A stretch of DNA of 64,000 nucleotides from Sipunculus nudus (GCA_026874595.1 CM049313.1:43988659-44052658), one strand, 5' to 3'; positions 24,501-37,311 are shown, counted from the stretch's first letter. The notes: generated by a model from the sequence alone, not told the origin. Translations and numbers: made by a program.

Positions 24501-27500
24501 AATGCTACCTGAAATAACTTTCTCCCAATCAATAGTTTCTAAATGAAGACAATATCTTAAAGTTCTTGAACAATATGTTTACATGTAGCATCTACTGAAC
24601 TAACAAAAATTTCTTGAATATAGTACTTGATCATTATAAAAGAATTAATATCAGGGATTTTTTTATTGAGTTAACCTCTCAATATCTAAATATAAACATG
24701 TGTTTTTACATTTTGAATATTTTCATTCCACCTGATATAATTTCCCATCACTCAGACTTTGATCTTCTTCAATACATGTTTAACACAGATTCCATTCTAT
24801 TGACAACACAAGTGTCAAAGTTACCTCTTGGCTCGTTTTCCATTCTGAAACGAAGTTCCAACAGTATAAAATGTAGCTAAGATTTCCCTTCTTGACACCA
24901 ACAATGGATTAACAGGACAGGACCCTGGTGGTCTACAATGGCCTTTGTCCACTTCACAGATTACGGTAGAATTAGCTCGTCTTAAAGTGTTTAAAGTGCA
25001 CTTGTCCTTTTTTTACTATAAAAACAAACAAATGTATTCCCTGAATTATCGTGTATAATACAAATCTACACACTTCTTGAGCAGCATATCTTTCTGTAAA
25101 TGTAAAGAGCGATATATTCATAATTGTCTGATAAGTATACTCCTGAATTTGGAAAAAAGAAAAAGTTATACCATCGAATCATAGCCATTCTAACATTAAA
25201 GGAGAGAAAAAAGTACATATTTGCTCAGCTCACATCTCTGAGTATGTTGAGTCTGCTAATCCACAGACACCTGGAGGAAAAAGGTTGGCAGCCCCCCCCC
25301 CCCCCCCCCCCCCAGTGAAATGAGGCTGCCATGACTGCTAACATTTTGAAGGCCGTAAAAGACGGCTAACTGCTAAACAGAGACACTGTGAAAGAATGTA
25401 AGAAGCTAGACAGAAAGCAATTAAAGTTTGGTTGCAGCTTTCTGGCTCGAAATTATTATCCAAGATGCTTCCTGCACTAGCATGTGCCTTTCAGTTACGA
25501 TGTGCAACATAAATGTGCTCTCTTAATTAAGGAAACATGTCTGTGAAAGACTTTACCATGACACGGTTTTCCTCTAGGTTAGCAGGAATGGCTATATGAT
25601 TAGAAATAGGCATTTATTACATATTAGGATGAGGCATTCGGTACATGTCAGAATGCCGAAAACCGGAATACCGACTACCACCTTGCCGATTCCTTTTTGC
25701 CGTAACGCTAGTTTGCCGACCATGTAAAAAAAACTGTAATATGAAGGTTTCTGGATTTGATGCTTGAAATACATCCTTATGTTCATAATTCATTATGTTT
25801 TATGTATAATGTAAAGTTGTATCTCCGGCTGGTATTACAGAACAAGACTCGGCAAGGGGCGACCAGGCTTTTCCGTCAGGGCTGACTGACACGCTCGGCA
25901 GTCGGCAAGTCGGCTGAACAAAACAAAGTAGATTGCTTCTTATGGTCAAGAAGAGGCCAGCTAATTCAATAAGATTATACCATTATCATGCAGTGATCAA
26001 AATATATCGGTGTTTGCATGCGTATATGGCCGTTTGTATGCGTATTGATCCATAAGTTTATTTACCAATAAATTAATAAACTGTAAAACAATGCATATCT
26101 TTCGAGAGTTTGCCCCCTGTGGTGAATAGGGAACTGTTTATATAATTGAAGATATTCCTTGGAAATTTCAAACACCGATCGGCAACTTGGTGTGCCGCAA
26201 AAAATGAACCTAAATTTACCTTGGTAAACTGATTTTTCGTTCCATCCCATCAACAATAAGGATATTTTGAGTTTATGATTTATAATGTAGAAATATTATT
26301 GTATAATGTATAATGCAAGTAAAAGGTTAATAAACAAGGTAGATCTTATAATTATAATGATTAATTAATATCATTTTGAGAATGTTGGCAATTTTTTTAA
26401 TTTTTAACAAAGCTGACTTTAAGTTAAGCTGAGCTATAGCTATAATTGTTTTTGTCAATCATCCTTCCTTGCTAGCTGTATTTTTTCTATTATTTCATAG
26501 AATTTAATTTATTTACTCAACTGAATATTCTAACCTGTTTTCAGAAATTTTATTCACTTTTTTCTCATTTCGAATAAATGGATTTATATTTTGGTTTGAA
26601 ATTCTGATAAAAAAATGACTTTTATTTCAGATAATATAGAAAACATTTATCAATAATCATATCTCAGCTCATCTTCAATTTCATCCTGGTTCTGTAATTT
26701 ACAGGGGTTTTTAATGCATTCCTAGTATGTATTTTTCATGCATATTACATTAACATAGTTGAAATACTGATACATTTACAAATATGTGATCATGAAAGTC
26801 AGCCCGGAATCAAGTGCTGGGGGACATGAATTTATATGCCATTATTTTGGGAAACGAAGATATAAATCTAACAGGTCAGGTTTTTCAAAAACAAAATCAA
26901 ATGCTCTGGCCGCTGTCAAGAAGTTTCTCATGCAAAAACAATAAAATTCAAGTGTAATATCATAAAGAGAATAGACTGTAAGGCAATGGATCATTACGTT
27001 TAATGACTGGACATAAATTTCTGTCATTTCATCAAATGACTGAACATTTTAGTCCTCTCGCGTCACAGGCATTACACGAAATGACTGATATGTTTAGTCA
27101 TTTCATAAAATGAATGATTACACATATTGACTGTAATATATATATGATATGCATATACGTTTCATCGGTGGGTTACATCATGAATGAATAATAGGCAAAC
27201 GTGTGCAAAAGGTACAATTTACAAAGGGCCGAAATATAGAAACACACGTAAAATCACCAAAAATGTAGGTGGTACCACCAAACTTGTTGGGGGGGTTCCG
27301 AATATTGTATATACATGTAAAAACGGCACGAGTCTTTTGTGGAAAAAGGTGTAATAAAACTGATAAAAGAGCATGACTACTGCTTACATCCGAGCTAAAT
27401 ACATTTTTATTTTTCGGTTTTTATTTTCGTTTTCAGTTAAGTGTGAGAAATACGCAATACTCAATATGAGACTAGTAATTGTGTCACTATTATTGTGGAG

Positions 27501-27689
27501 GGTTAGTGTCGCTTCCGGTGTCTCCAGTAATAACATTTTTATAGGGGTACCACTCTCTTAGCACTTCTTCATCTCAGTACTGCCACCTTAGAAATAATAG
27601 TATAAAATCTTGCAAGAATAAATAATTGAATTGTCTGAAAACAAGTATGAACAAGAACACCACAAACGTGCATAATACGTCCGTTTTAT
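24501..27689. other. AT-rich intergenic DNA with a poly(C) tract
   Basis: It holds the poly(C) tract at 25291-25313 and TGCCGA-rich patches near 25640-25700 and 25850-25920. A small inverted repeat lies near 27090, with arms GAAATGACT and AGTCATTTC around a 9-nt loop. No gene is recognised. Confidence 0.55.
25291..25313. repeat. Poly(C) tract
   Basis: About 22 consecutive C residues follow 'ggttggcag'. Its length is likely uncertain in an assembly. Confidence 0.9.
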
Positions 27690-28105
27690 GTCTTGTGACA
27701 GCTGACCTCATTAAATATGCATGAAACCTGCTGAGAATTAAATTGAGGTGAGAAACTCAATTGGTAAATATGTACAATGAGTTTCATGGAAATTCATATA
27801 AAATTTGTTAAGTCACCGCGGTGCCGCCAAAGTGGGGTTACCTCTGACCTCATATATGCGTGGATTTTGCTGGAAATCGAACTTGGGCGAGATATTTTAT
27901 TGATTAACATTTCTGGTGAGTTTAATCAAAATCCTTTATATTTTTCTTAAGTATCGCGGCGACACCACGCTGTAGCCTAGTGACCCGTGACCTTATTAAA
28001 TATGGGGGATTTTGCCCATAATCGAACTCGGGCAAGGTAATCTATTGATAAGTATAGTTATGGTGAGTTGGTGAAAATCCACCAAATCACTGCCAAGCGT
28101 GGAAC
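27690..28105 (+). repeat. Tandem repeat of about 130 bp, three divergent copies
   Basis: Three copies share, in order, a TGACCTCATTAAATATG-like phrase, a 'gctggaaatcgaact(tg)gggc' phrase, a 'ggtgagtt...atc' phrase and a 'caccgcgg(tg/cg)ccgcc' phrase. Copies start near 27700, 27840 and 27980. Confidence 0.6.
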
Positions 28106-28479
28106 TTTTCGCACAACAGTACTATAAGTCATGCTTTGAAGGAAGCAACAGGTTTGATATTCGCAGCTATTTGGAATTTGTAGCACATGAATCATGGGCT
28201 TGTCATATTTCTGATCACTTTGTCAAGCCAATCTTAGCTCGACATCATGTAACTATTGTGAAACACTGATAGAGCATGCCTGTCGGCTTTATATAAGTTC
28301 TGAAATAAATGCGTATATAATATAAGCTGATCATCCTGAAGATAAAGATTTGAGAAAAAAAGGGTAAACAAGGGACCCATCGGTCACGGCGCTCAGCTAA
28401 TTTTTTCTTTAATTTTAGCAAATGGAATATATATTTATGTTCTTTTTTTTTTCTTTTTTTTTCTTTATTATTGAAACCT

Positions 28480-29480
28480 TCAAAGAAGCGGTCGTCCGTT
28501 AACAGGGTACAAATCGTAACCATTGGACATAGAAACTTCTAATATGAAGTCCTAGGAGGTCCATGAAACATCTCCTATTAAACCTGAAATTTAGTCTCTG
28601 TAGCCCATATCATCCGAGCTATGGTGCTCGTAAGTACCCCTAAGATTAATTAAAATTCGATAAAGAAGCTCCTGTATCTGAATAACTAATGCATTGATCG
28701 CCATGATTCTTTGCATGCATATTGATAATGAAGGGTTTTATCATGCAGTTTCTGCAGACTGGTGGCACCAACTTAATTTTTTTTTTACTTTACGCATTTT
28801 TATTCTCTATTATTGAGACCTTCAAATAAAGAGGTCGTCCGTTAACAGGGATCAAATCGTAACCTTTGGACCCCAGAATCTTTTAACTTGATATCAGGGA
28901 GGTAGGTCCATGCAAAATCTCTTTGGAAAGGTCTCTGTTAATCATATCCTCTGAGCTATGGGGCTCGTAAGGACCCGCCTGAATAATTATAAATATGGTA
29001 TAAAAGCTCCAGTATCTGAATAACTTATGCATTGACTGCCATGATTTTGCATACATATTGCCCATGCAGTGTTTCATCAGTTCCTGTAGACTGGTGGCAT
29101 CACCTGTATTTTGTCCCATTTTAAGAAGTTTTCTCTATTTTGAGACCTTCAAATGAAGCATCCTACCTGTTAATAGGGCACAAAATGTAACAGTTGGACC
29201 TATAGGTTGGACCTATAAGTTATAGTTAACCGTGAGATCTGAACAACTAGAGAGATCTTAAGCAAATCTTGGAAAACTAAAATTAGGTCATAGAGAATAA
29301 TACTATGCAAGATATGTGAAATTATGTGATTTGGACACCCTATAGGACAGATCAGATGGGCACAAATGGTAGCAGCTAGATTTTGAACAAGGTCACTATA
29401 ACCCATATCTAAGGTCTGTTCGCAAAAAATTTGATTTTGAGCACGTCGTGTTACCCATTGTTCAAGGTTCCTTGATTTCA
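28480..29480 (+). repeat. Short-repeat family C copies
   Basis: At least two copies (about 28490-28770 and 28830-29105) share 'gtccgttaacagggt', 'caaatcgtaac', 'gagctatggtgctcgtaag', 'cagtatctgaataact' and 'gactggtggca'. A third, poorer copy follows to about 29480. The 5' hairpin is missing in all. (T)n and polypyrimidine stretches interrupt them. Confidence 0.75.
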
Positions 29481-30180
29481 GCTGGATGTCAGGGCACATA
29501 GGACACTTGTTTATATATCAATTAGTATTTGAAAAGCTAATAGGAAATGACCCTGCAATCTGGGGATAATAAAATAGTAAATGTATGTTTACCGAACTAA
29601 TACCGTATACTTCAATGGACTTAACCAAAGATGCAGGAGCCTCTCATGATCAAATATTTCTAGAAGTATCTCAGGTATGTACAGTAATATGTGTGTAATA
29701 TGTATGAATATTTGTCAATAAGGAAGAAAGGGGAGATTAGTTGAAGTATAATAATAAATATAATTTATGAACTGAAATAAAATGCTGTTAAAAAATCACA
29801 TTTTCCATTTTCAAATGAGCATACACTTAATCTGAGAAGTACATATTGCAGTGTGTTATACATGAAAATTGTGTCCTGAAACCATTTAATTATACAATAA
29901 GGAAAAAAATGATGAGCCTAAGACTTATATAAAATGATATATTTGACCAACAAAAAATGTGTATATGTAATCAGTAATTCCAAAACAGGTTACACATATT
30001 TCTAAATGCAAATTGAAAACATTTTAATCATGGCCAAAAGTACCTATCATTATGGCTTAAATATATGATTTATAAGATTGAACATATTACAGTTTACAGG
30101 TGTATACTAAACATATAGATTGCAGAACACTTGCATGGATTTTACAGGACTTTTTATAGCTAAAAGTGTCTTTATGTTAC
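29481..30180. other. AT-rich spacer
   Basis: No gene, RNA or repeat structure is evident. Confidence 0.55.
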
Positions 30181-31345
30181 ATTGTTGGCACCCATTATAA
30201 CCACCATCATCAGCAGATCTCTAGAGGCGTGTGTCTTCCCTCAGTGGTTTGAGTCTGCTGTTGTGACTCTTCATCCTGATCAACTGAAGAACTATCGCCC
30301 AGTGCCAAATTTAGCCTATGTGTCTAAATTGATTGAGAGAGTGGTGGCATCTCAGGTGCACACAACAACTTAATGGAACCATACCACTCAGCTTATAGAC
30401 AAGGCCACAGTTTTTGATAGATATGGACAAAAATGATATATTGTAATGTTTCCAGTGCAGCACCCCTTAGCAGCTATTTTCTGAAAATGAAAAATCACCT
30501 TCGACATATTAGTATGCGACATGAGATATACCATTTTCAAAAGGATTCCTGCAAAACGGTAGCCTATTCAATGGTCATTGTAAGAACCAGCAGGCAGCCG
30601 CGATTGAGGACTTCTGACAAACAGACAGACGTATACTGACAAAGTGATAGAAGATTGAGTCCAGACGACTAGACCAAGAAGACCCCCCAAAAATAGCTAT
30701 GGCTTGTGGAAATAAGACCAATATTGACAAAGTTATGAGGAATATAATATACTGATGTGTTGTGATGACCTTGACCTTTTACCTATTTGAATAATATACA
30801 TAAGACTCCCAGAAATCATTCTTATATACAATATCTGTAAGTTACAAAGTGATTCATGTAGAATTGTAGGCTGTAGATGGTATATGTAAGACGCAGGCAA
30901 AAGTGAGGACAACCAAGAAACAGACAGACATACTGAAAAGTGACACAAGATTGAGACCAGATGCTCAGATCTGGTGACCTGGACTTGCTAACTGTGCCAT
31001 TCACCACTTCCACTCTTGTGCAGACGAGGGCATACAGTGTGGCTGCATGGTCCCCTACTATGGAACGAACTACCATGCGTCTTAGAATCCTCACCGTCAA
31101 ATTTTCTAAGTCAAAACTAAAAACACATCTTTTTGTGAATATTTTTCTCAAATGTTACACTAGTCCTTCAAGTAATTAAGTATTGTTCACTTAAATTTTA
31201 TACTATTGTCTCGTAAATATCTTAAAACTGTTTTTTTTATCTTTTAGTCTGTAATATAGGCTTTTAGTGTAAAGCGTTTAGAGCAAATGGATTTTACACT
31301 ATATAAAATAAATTTATTATCATAATTATTATTATTATTATTATT
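30181..31345 (+). mobile_element. Decayed CR1/L2-like non-LTR retrotransposon, 3' part
   Basis: At 30182-30372 the frame encodes LAPIITTIISRSLEACVFP and LKNYRPVPNLAYVSKLIERV, the typical reverse-transcriptase N-terminal segment of these elements. A frame change follows, after which EPYHSAYRQGHS (the usual next motif) is readable to about 30415. At 30961-31160 a frame shows RAYSVAAWSP and VKFSKSKLKTHLF, the hallmark C terminus of the group. The element ends with 'gtaaagcgttt', 'actatataaaata' and an (ATT)n tail at 31313-31348. Most of the reverse transcriptase between is deleted and the 5' end is missing, so it is dead. Confidence 0.85.
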
Positions 31346-31348
31346 ATT

Positions 31349-31850
31349 AAAATTTATTATTTAACTTTAAATCGTGTCAACTTGTCAGAATCTAAAAATT
31401 AAAATATAAATTTGCAATAAGTACAGCATTGGAATGAAGACCTGTTAATTTATTTAGTAAGGACCAAAAAAAAAAAATACAAAATTTATCAGCAGTACTA
31501 AGACAAGGGGCCCATCTGTCACTGTACCCAGCTGAAGCTGACCTTGAAGTTAAAAATATAATAAAAATAACAAATGGAGATAAAGTCTGAGAGGAAGAGG
31601 TTATATAGGCCATGGAATGTGGTTGATATAATTGAAGATATTGTTGCAAATATTATTTTGTGATCTGACCATATGTTTCCTAATGTTGAAACTGAAGCAT
31701 GTAGGCAGTTTGTGAATATAAGCTCTATATACTATTACCATGCTCTTGGGTTGGCTTTTTTGATAAGCTGTTGACAATTCAGAAGTTTACACATTTTTTT
31801 CAGTTAGATCCTATTGTTTAATTATACCATTTTTCTGAAATTTTATAATA
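31349..31850. other. AT-rich spacer after the LINE tail
   Basis: No gene is recognised. A short poly(A) run lies near 31467. Confidence 0.5.
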
Positions 31851-31854
31851 TGTG

Positions 31855-32110
31855 AACAGTTGCAATAAAGTTCCCAGTCCACAAGTGGAAGGACTCGATA
31901 GTGGGTTCGGTGGTGGTGGTGGTGTGTGTGTGTGTTTGGGGGGGGGGGGGGGGGGGGTATAATGATGGAATTACATCACATCTTTATCTCTGTATATATT
32001 ATCTTTATTTAATATATTTTATGCAGTTGCAATAAAACTATTGTTCCCAGTGCCCAGATGGAAGGAGTTAATGGGGGGGGGGGGGGGTATTGTTGGAGTT
32101 ACAACACCTT
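31855..32110 (+). repeat. Local duplication with two poly(G) tracts
   Basis: Two similar segments share 'gttgcaataaa', 'ttcccagt', '(a/c)agtggaaggact', a poly(G) run and 'gtat..tggaattacatcac'. The poly(G) runs are at about 31938-31957 and 32075-32088; a (GGT)/(GT) tract precedes the first. Confidence 0.75.
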
Positions 32111-32640
32111 GGCTTATACATACAGGATATAAAATTTAATTCAACAGTGCTCACAGGAAAAAAGTTAATTCATAATTATTAACTGTTTAAAAAAAGGCAG
32201 ATAAATGGAAAAAAAACAAAGCAAATCACTTTAATTCAATCCCACTGTAGCAGGAGAATAATGAACGATGTTTGCATTAGATCCTCATTTTTTATTACAT
32301 CAATTTTTGTTTTCAAGTTTATAAATTTTACTACACATTTACAGTATAACATATATATCTGAATATTTAAATTGATTCATAATTTTAAATTGCATCAGAA
32401 TCTATAGCTAACTTGGTCAGGTGACATCAAATTAGGCACACAGATGTATTATATTTTTTAATATATTATCGGAATTTGCAAAACAATACATGATTCCCAA
32501 TTGTAAATTGCACCTTTCTTTATCCAATAATTTGCTCATATATTATCAATTTATGCCTACTGATGGGTTTAATTATAAACTATACAGGGAAATATTAATG
32601 GTAAATATGAAGAAAGACAGATCAGTGGTTCTGATATTAG
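32111..32640. other. AT-rich spacer
   Basis: No feature is evident. Confidence 0.5.
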
Positions 32641-32835
32641 GCAGTCCTGAAGTGTGATAATAATGGGAAATTTGAGGTTTTTCCTTAATTTTTCAGTTAA
32701 GTCGCAGTGATCCAGTTTTAGGTTTGGTAGGGTATCTTGGGGACATCTAACAGTATGCCAAATTTTGGATTCGTAGGTCTCACGGTTTCAAAACGTGCGT
32801 CTAACGGACGGACGGACAGACGGACGGATAATCAA
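32640..32835 (-). repeat. Reverse-oriented end of a GTCCGTC-type short repeat
   Basis: It ends with a (GGAC)n tract at 32797-32828, the reverse complement of the GTCCGTCC tract that opens the short-repeat families elsewhere. The 5' hairpin is not preserved. Confidence 0.55.
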
Positions 32836-32960
32836 GGTTGGGAAAATGCCGGCATTTTCTTGATTTTGCCATGCCAGTTTTTTTTCTGGAATTTCTGAAA
32901 TTTCCCGGCATAATGTGAAATTTTCTGGTATTACTGGCATAATCTGACAAAATTATGGCC
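32836..32960 (+). mobile_element. Possible hAT-like 5' end
   Basis: It begins CAAGGTTGGGAAAATGCCGG and continues with several inverted copies of GCCGGCA/TGCCAG motifs. This resembles the left end of the hAT-like element at 46822 (CAAGGTTGGCCAAAAGCCGG). No matching right end or target duplication was found. Confidence 0.35.
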
Positions 32961-33145
32961 GCCTCAAGACGCTCATTCACAAAACTTATCTGTTCAATGA
33001 GGCAAAACAACTCAATCAGCAGCATGATCACATCATTAGAGCCCTGAACACACTGCAGTCCAACGAAGCCACAAAAAACCATGTCTGTGCATCATGTAAA
33101 ACTAAATGTTCATGCGATATTAAAATGTTCCACAGCCAAAGTTAA
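32948..33145 (+). CDS. Unassigned 65-codon open frame, ATG-less
   Basis: The frame opens after a TGA and runs to TAA at 33143-33145. It encodes an amphipathic segment (LKTLIHKTYLFNEAKQLNQQ and on to IIRALNTLQ), then CASCKTKCSC. It has no start codon and no clear splice acceptor. It could be the end of a transposase-derived gene linked to the hAT-like end just upstream, or an exon of an unknown gene. Function is not recognised. Confidence 0.2.
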   Translation, partial: QNYGRLKTLIHKTYLFNEAKQLNQQHDHIIRALNTLQSNEATKNHVCASCKTKCSCDIKMFHSQS

Positions 33146-33960
33146 GAATTAAAGGTATTGATTTTACACGTATGCTAATAAATTAAAATACTTACACAAT
33201 TTTGATCTTATGTCTGAAATACAATTTATATTAAATTTACATAAATATAGTGTTATGCTTGAAATCGGCTCTCTAGCTTGAACATTTAGCATGTAAGGTG
33301 AGGAAATATTCCCCTAACGTGTAGCAAAGTACATTATGTTCAGGCCCATGACTACAGCAAACAAGCAAATTCGTGGAATTTCAGTCCCTCGCATTTTCCT
33401 CTTGTTGGCTTTCATGCTCACCTGATCAATGTTTTAGTTTTTATGCTTGTGTGCCTGGAGATCTCTCAGAATGTCAGAGTGGCTGTGTTTAGTTTTCATG
33501 GTGCCCTGAAGATGTCTCCACGTCATAATTTTGGTTGTAAAATAGGAACAAAATATTTTTGTTTTGGAGCTGGAGAGAATAAATTTTAAGACACACACTC
33601 CAAAACCAATCCAAACCAAGGTATGTTTATTCTCAGTCTATGTTTTTTTTATGATTGATGGCATATGAATATATTCATATACTGTTTATATATGGTCCAA
33701 TTTTAGTTTCCTTTGTGTTAAAAAGAGTTTCTGCCAGGGACTGGTTAAAGTTTAGGTCCGGTTTTGTTTGCATAAATTGGGGGTATAGAAGTATATGTTT
33801 ATATGTATATGTCAAATTAAGTTTTAAGTATAGATGTAGTATAGATAGGCGTTGGTTTATATAGAGTGAATTGGGTGAATTGCTTACCAAGCTAATTACG
33901 TATACACATGTGTATGTGTACTTCATTTTTATACAGGGTTTGGTGGTTATTTTAATTATA
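33146..33960. other. AT-rich spacer
   Basis: No recognisable feature; several short open frames on both strands without similarity. Confidence 0.5.
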
Positions 33961-33969
33961 TAGTTTTAT

Positions 33970-34500
33970 TTTCGGGTTTCGATACCGGCGTCATGTAAGC
34001 TTCCGAGGCAGCGGAAATCTTGCGCTTCTAATGAAGCTACTGATTTTCCCGCTGCCTGCTTTGACCGTTTATGATGCACTTAAACAAGAGGCGGCTTGTC
34101 TGCTGAAAAAACTGCTGATGTGACTAGCAACCAACCAAATGCAAGTCAACAAACACTCGACAGGCATCAGGCTCCGCCCAGATAAAACGTGTGGGGCAAT
34201 TCTCTCTGAGCCTATGGCCTGTTCAAACGGTTGCCGGGGCGAGAGCTGTCACTCAAAACGAAATGAACAACATTAGCTCCGTGTATTCCTCGCTTGGCTG
34301 GTAGACCGTTTTGTATTCCAGTACAGGGTCTCATCTGATTGGACCAAAATAAAGTGCTCCCCTCTGGTGTAGAGATTCAGGATACGAGGTCGAAACAAAC
34401 AGCGCTTACGATATAGGTAGTGTCCTATAGGTAAAGCGCTGTGTAAAGAGCATAGCGTCGTGTGGAAGTATCAGGGACGGGCCTTGGGTATACTTAGAAT
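33970..34500. other. CpG-rich patch with hairpins
   Basis: GC and CpG rise sharply against AT-rich flanks. It contains a hairpin at 34005-34059 (arms GAGGCAGCGGAAATC and GATTTTCCCGCTGCCTG, with a smaller GCTTC/GAAGC stem in the loop). A second imperfect hairpin lies at 34400-34441 (CAGCGCTT against AAGCGCTG). No open frame of note. It could be a promoter or first exon of a non-coding transcript, or a young TE fragment. Confidence 0.4.
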
Positions 34501-35720
34501 CTAAGTCTTAGATTAATTTGAACCATTATGTTATGTGCATGTAGGTATGTATATGTCTCCATAGCAGTGTAAATGTATGTGTTTAGATGCACATTTATAT
34601 TATGGGTGTGTTTTGATCCATAGCTATAGTAGTATAGTTTAAACAGTTTAATAGTAGGGTATTTGTGTTTAAATTTTCATTAATTTTGTTAGTTTTCTGT
34701 GTGTTATAATAGATTTGATGTCAGGTGTGGGCTCTAGTTAACTCCATGTTCCTTGATTATTCCCATGTATTAGAGGGTTAGATTTTTTTGTTTATTCTTT
34801 TGTGCGCATAAATATGTATATGTGTTTGCTTAATTATTTAGGTGTAATTTAATTAGTTTTAGATTTTAGGGATGTATTTTCGTTTACTCTTTTTGTAGTT
34901 GGTTCATTTGATAATTACTTTCATTGTATGATGGTATAAGTTTGTATACCTGTATACCATTATTATGGTTTTCTCACAAATCAGAGGGTTTGGTCCCTCC
35001 TTTCCGAAATCCTGGATCCACCCCTGTTTGATTTTAAAAATGTCCATCGATGAACTTTTCTTTTATTTTTAGGCTAATACAGCAACTGGGAGCGGCGGGG
35101 ATGTAAACTGCACAGATCCATAGTTAGGGGTCCTACGCTGATTGTATGAAGACTTAGTATCGGGGTAGGCCTATATATTACACGATAGGGGTAACAATGA
35201 AAGAAAATTGTAAATACCATTGTAAATGTCATCGTCAGCCCTTTGATCATTAAACTTTTAGCCTGGTTGACTATGCGTACCGGTATTCTTGAAACCCTTA
35301 TATTTTGTTCGTTCTAAACATTAATTATCAGCTGGTGCGCATATACAACACAAAAACACACCCAACCTCGCCTTCATTAATTGTCAATTGAAAATTAAAT
35401 ATTCCTTTTCATAATGTACATGTACAATCAGGCAGTGAGCCTTCATGCATTATGTGATTAGTTTCGAAAGAAGATCCAGATGGAGTCATATATGTCACGC
35501 AGGTGTTATATCCTATGAGTTAATAATTGTGTCTGTCATATCAAGGCGCTTATTGCGAAACTATATTAAATTCCTGGCAGTAAATACATGAAAATAACCC
35601 TACGTCGGGGCTCTTAAAGGTGATATTCCTAAAAACAGGCGTTATGATTGTTCATTATAGGCTTATATGTGCACAAAAATGAGCATGCGGTGAGTATACA
35701 GGGTAGGACAGGGCATGATC
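34501..35720. other. AT-rich spacer
   Basis: No coding or repeat signal. An acceptor-like TTTTTAG near 35071 precedes a GC-richer segment to about 35160, but no frame is maintained. Confidence 0.45.
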
Positions 35721-36065
35721 CCAGGTAGCACAAAACATTTAAAAATATTTTTAATATGTTGCATAAATGTTCAAACAAAATATCTGATTAAAATGTTTAA
35801 AATACATTTAAAAAAAAGTTTTTAATAATAGCACTTAAAAGTTACGACGGAACATTTTTATCAGAACATTTAAAAGCCATTTTTAATACTATATAGCGGC
35901 AATATGTTCCTACGGAACAGTTTTTAAAAACGTTTTAAAAACGTTTTTAGAAAAAAATTTAGAGGTCACATAAATGGTGCCACGTACAAATCTTTCTTAA
36001 AATATTTTTTTAACATTAAAAAATTTGTTTTAATTTTGATGAAAAATGTCCTCTTAAAACATTGA
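35721..36065. repeat. AT-rich MITE-like fragment
   Basis: Short motifs AACATTTTTAA, ACGGAACA and AACGTTTTTA recur in both orientations, including the self-complementary stretch near 35925-35955 built on AAAACGTTTT. No terminal repeats or target duplication were identified. Confidence 0.35.
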
Positions 36066-36234
36066 TGGGACATACTATAAATTGCAAGATTTTACATGAC
36101 ATTCTCCCCCAGTCAGCTTTTCATGGCCCATTAGCTGCTTCATCTATATATATATATATAAAGGCATTATGTACACAAATTTTATGATCAGTTGATACAA
36201 TAGGGTCTAAAACACTGCTGGTCTGGTTGGCAGA

Positions 36235-36268
36235 GTGGTCTGGTTGGCAGTACTGGCAACCAGACCAC
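36235..36268. repeat. 34-bp near-perfect palindrome
   Basis: The arms GTGGTCTGGTTG (36235-36246) and CAACCAGACCAC (36257-36268) are exact inverted copies. The centre is CAGTACTG, itself palindromic, with only one unpaired base on each side. A partial direct copy of the left arm (ggtctggttggcag) lies just before. Confidence 0.9.
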
Positions 36269-37311
36269 TATATGTGATGTATAGCTATTAGTACACTAGT
36301 CACCCTCTATGCATCAGTGTACTTTTAGCCAGTCACACCATACCTTCTAATTAGATTAATAGCTGTATGAACAGCTTAACAGATAACCCAGCCACCAGGC
36401 CATTATTTTATTATATGTGCAGTAGAGTAATAACTGGGGGATGGTGGGTATATACGATATACAATTATATATAATTGTAACCTTTGCTTATAAAAATTAA
36501 ATACACAGTATGTATAACCAAACCATGATAGTAAGCAATTTTTTAAATATAATAAGTAATTTGTTATTAGTAAGAGAGCCTTGTGTCAGGTGGCTAATTA
36601 CCTTTGAACTTGTAAGGATATAACAGTAACCTATAATTAGTTTTGATGTAACAGTAACCTTTGGTGAGAAGTCTGTCTGATAGAGAACCAGTTTTCATAC
36701 TTGGTGATCACAGTATATAAAATATTTCAGTTACAGTACATTAAAGAAAGCATGATATTTATTATAAATCATTAATATTATTTCATATAAATAATAAGAA
36801 CTACTCTAAATATCAAATATTATCAAATATTATCGGTACAAACCACACTATACTTATCAGTTAGTTACTATTATCCTGGTATAACAGCATATGATAGCAT
36901 AATTGTGCTTGGTACCAATCTACAGCAAAGTAGATGCCCGCCGGAAGTTTACATTTGATTGTTTTCCCAAGCAGACGACAGGCGGCGGAAAATCTGCAGG
37001 TGGAAAGGGAATTTGGATTTTGTACTTCAAGGCTCCAGAATTAGTTATCAGCAGAGTTACAACACATACACAAATGTTTATTTATTTATATAAAATACGA
37101 AACCCTCGCTGGCTTAGTTAATACAAAACTATAGTGTAAAGTTGAAATCCATGTCTCCTGGATTACAACTATCCTTTCAGGTTGATGTGTTTTGGTCAAA
37201 GTGAGAGGTTGTCACTCGCACACTTGCCTTCTATTCCAGATCGTCGACTGTGATGACATAACAAGAACTCGACTGATCAATGAAGGTTGATCTTGTCACA
37301 CCATAGCACAT
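36269..37311. other. AT-rich spacer
   Basis: No feature is supported. A GC-richer piece at 36935-37010 has no maintained frame. Confidence 0.5.

Noticed and set aside
24614-24880. 88-codon plus-strand frame
   Set aside because: AT-rich, no motif, and next to a probable minus-strand LINE relic that explains it better.
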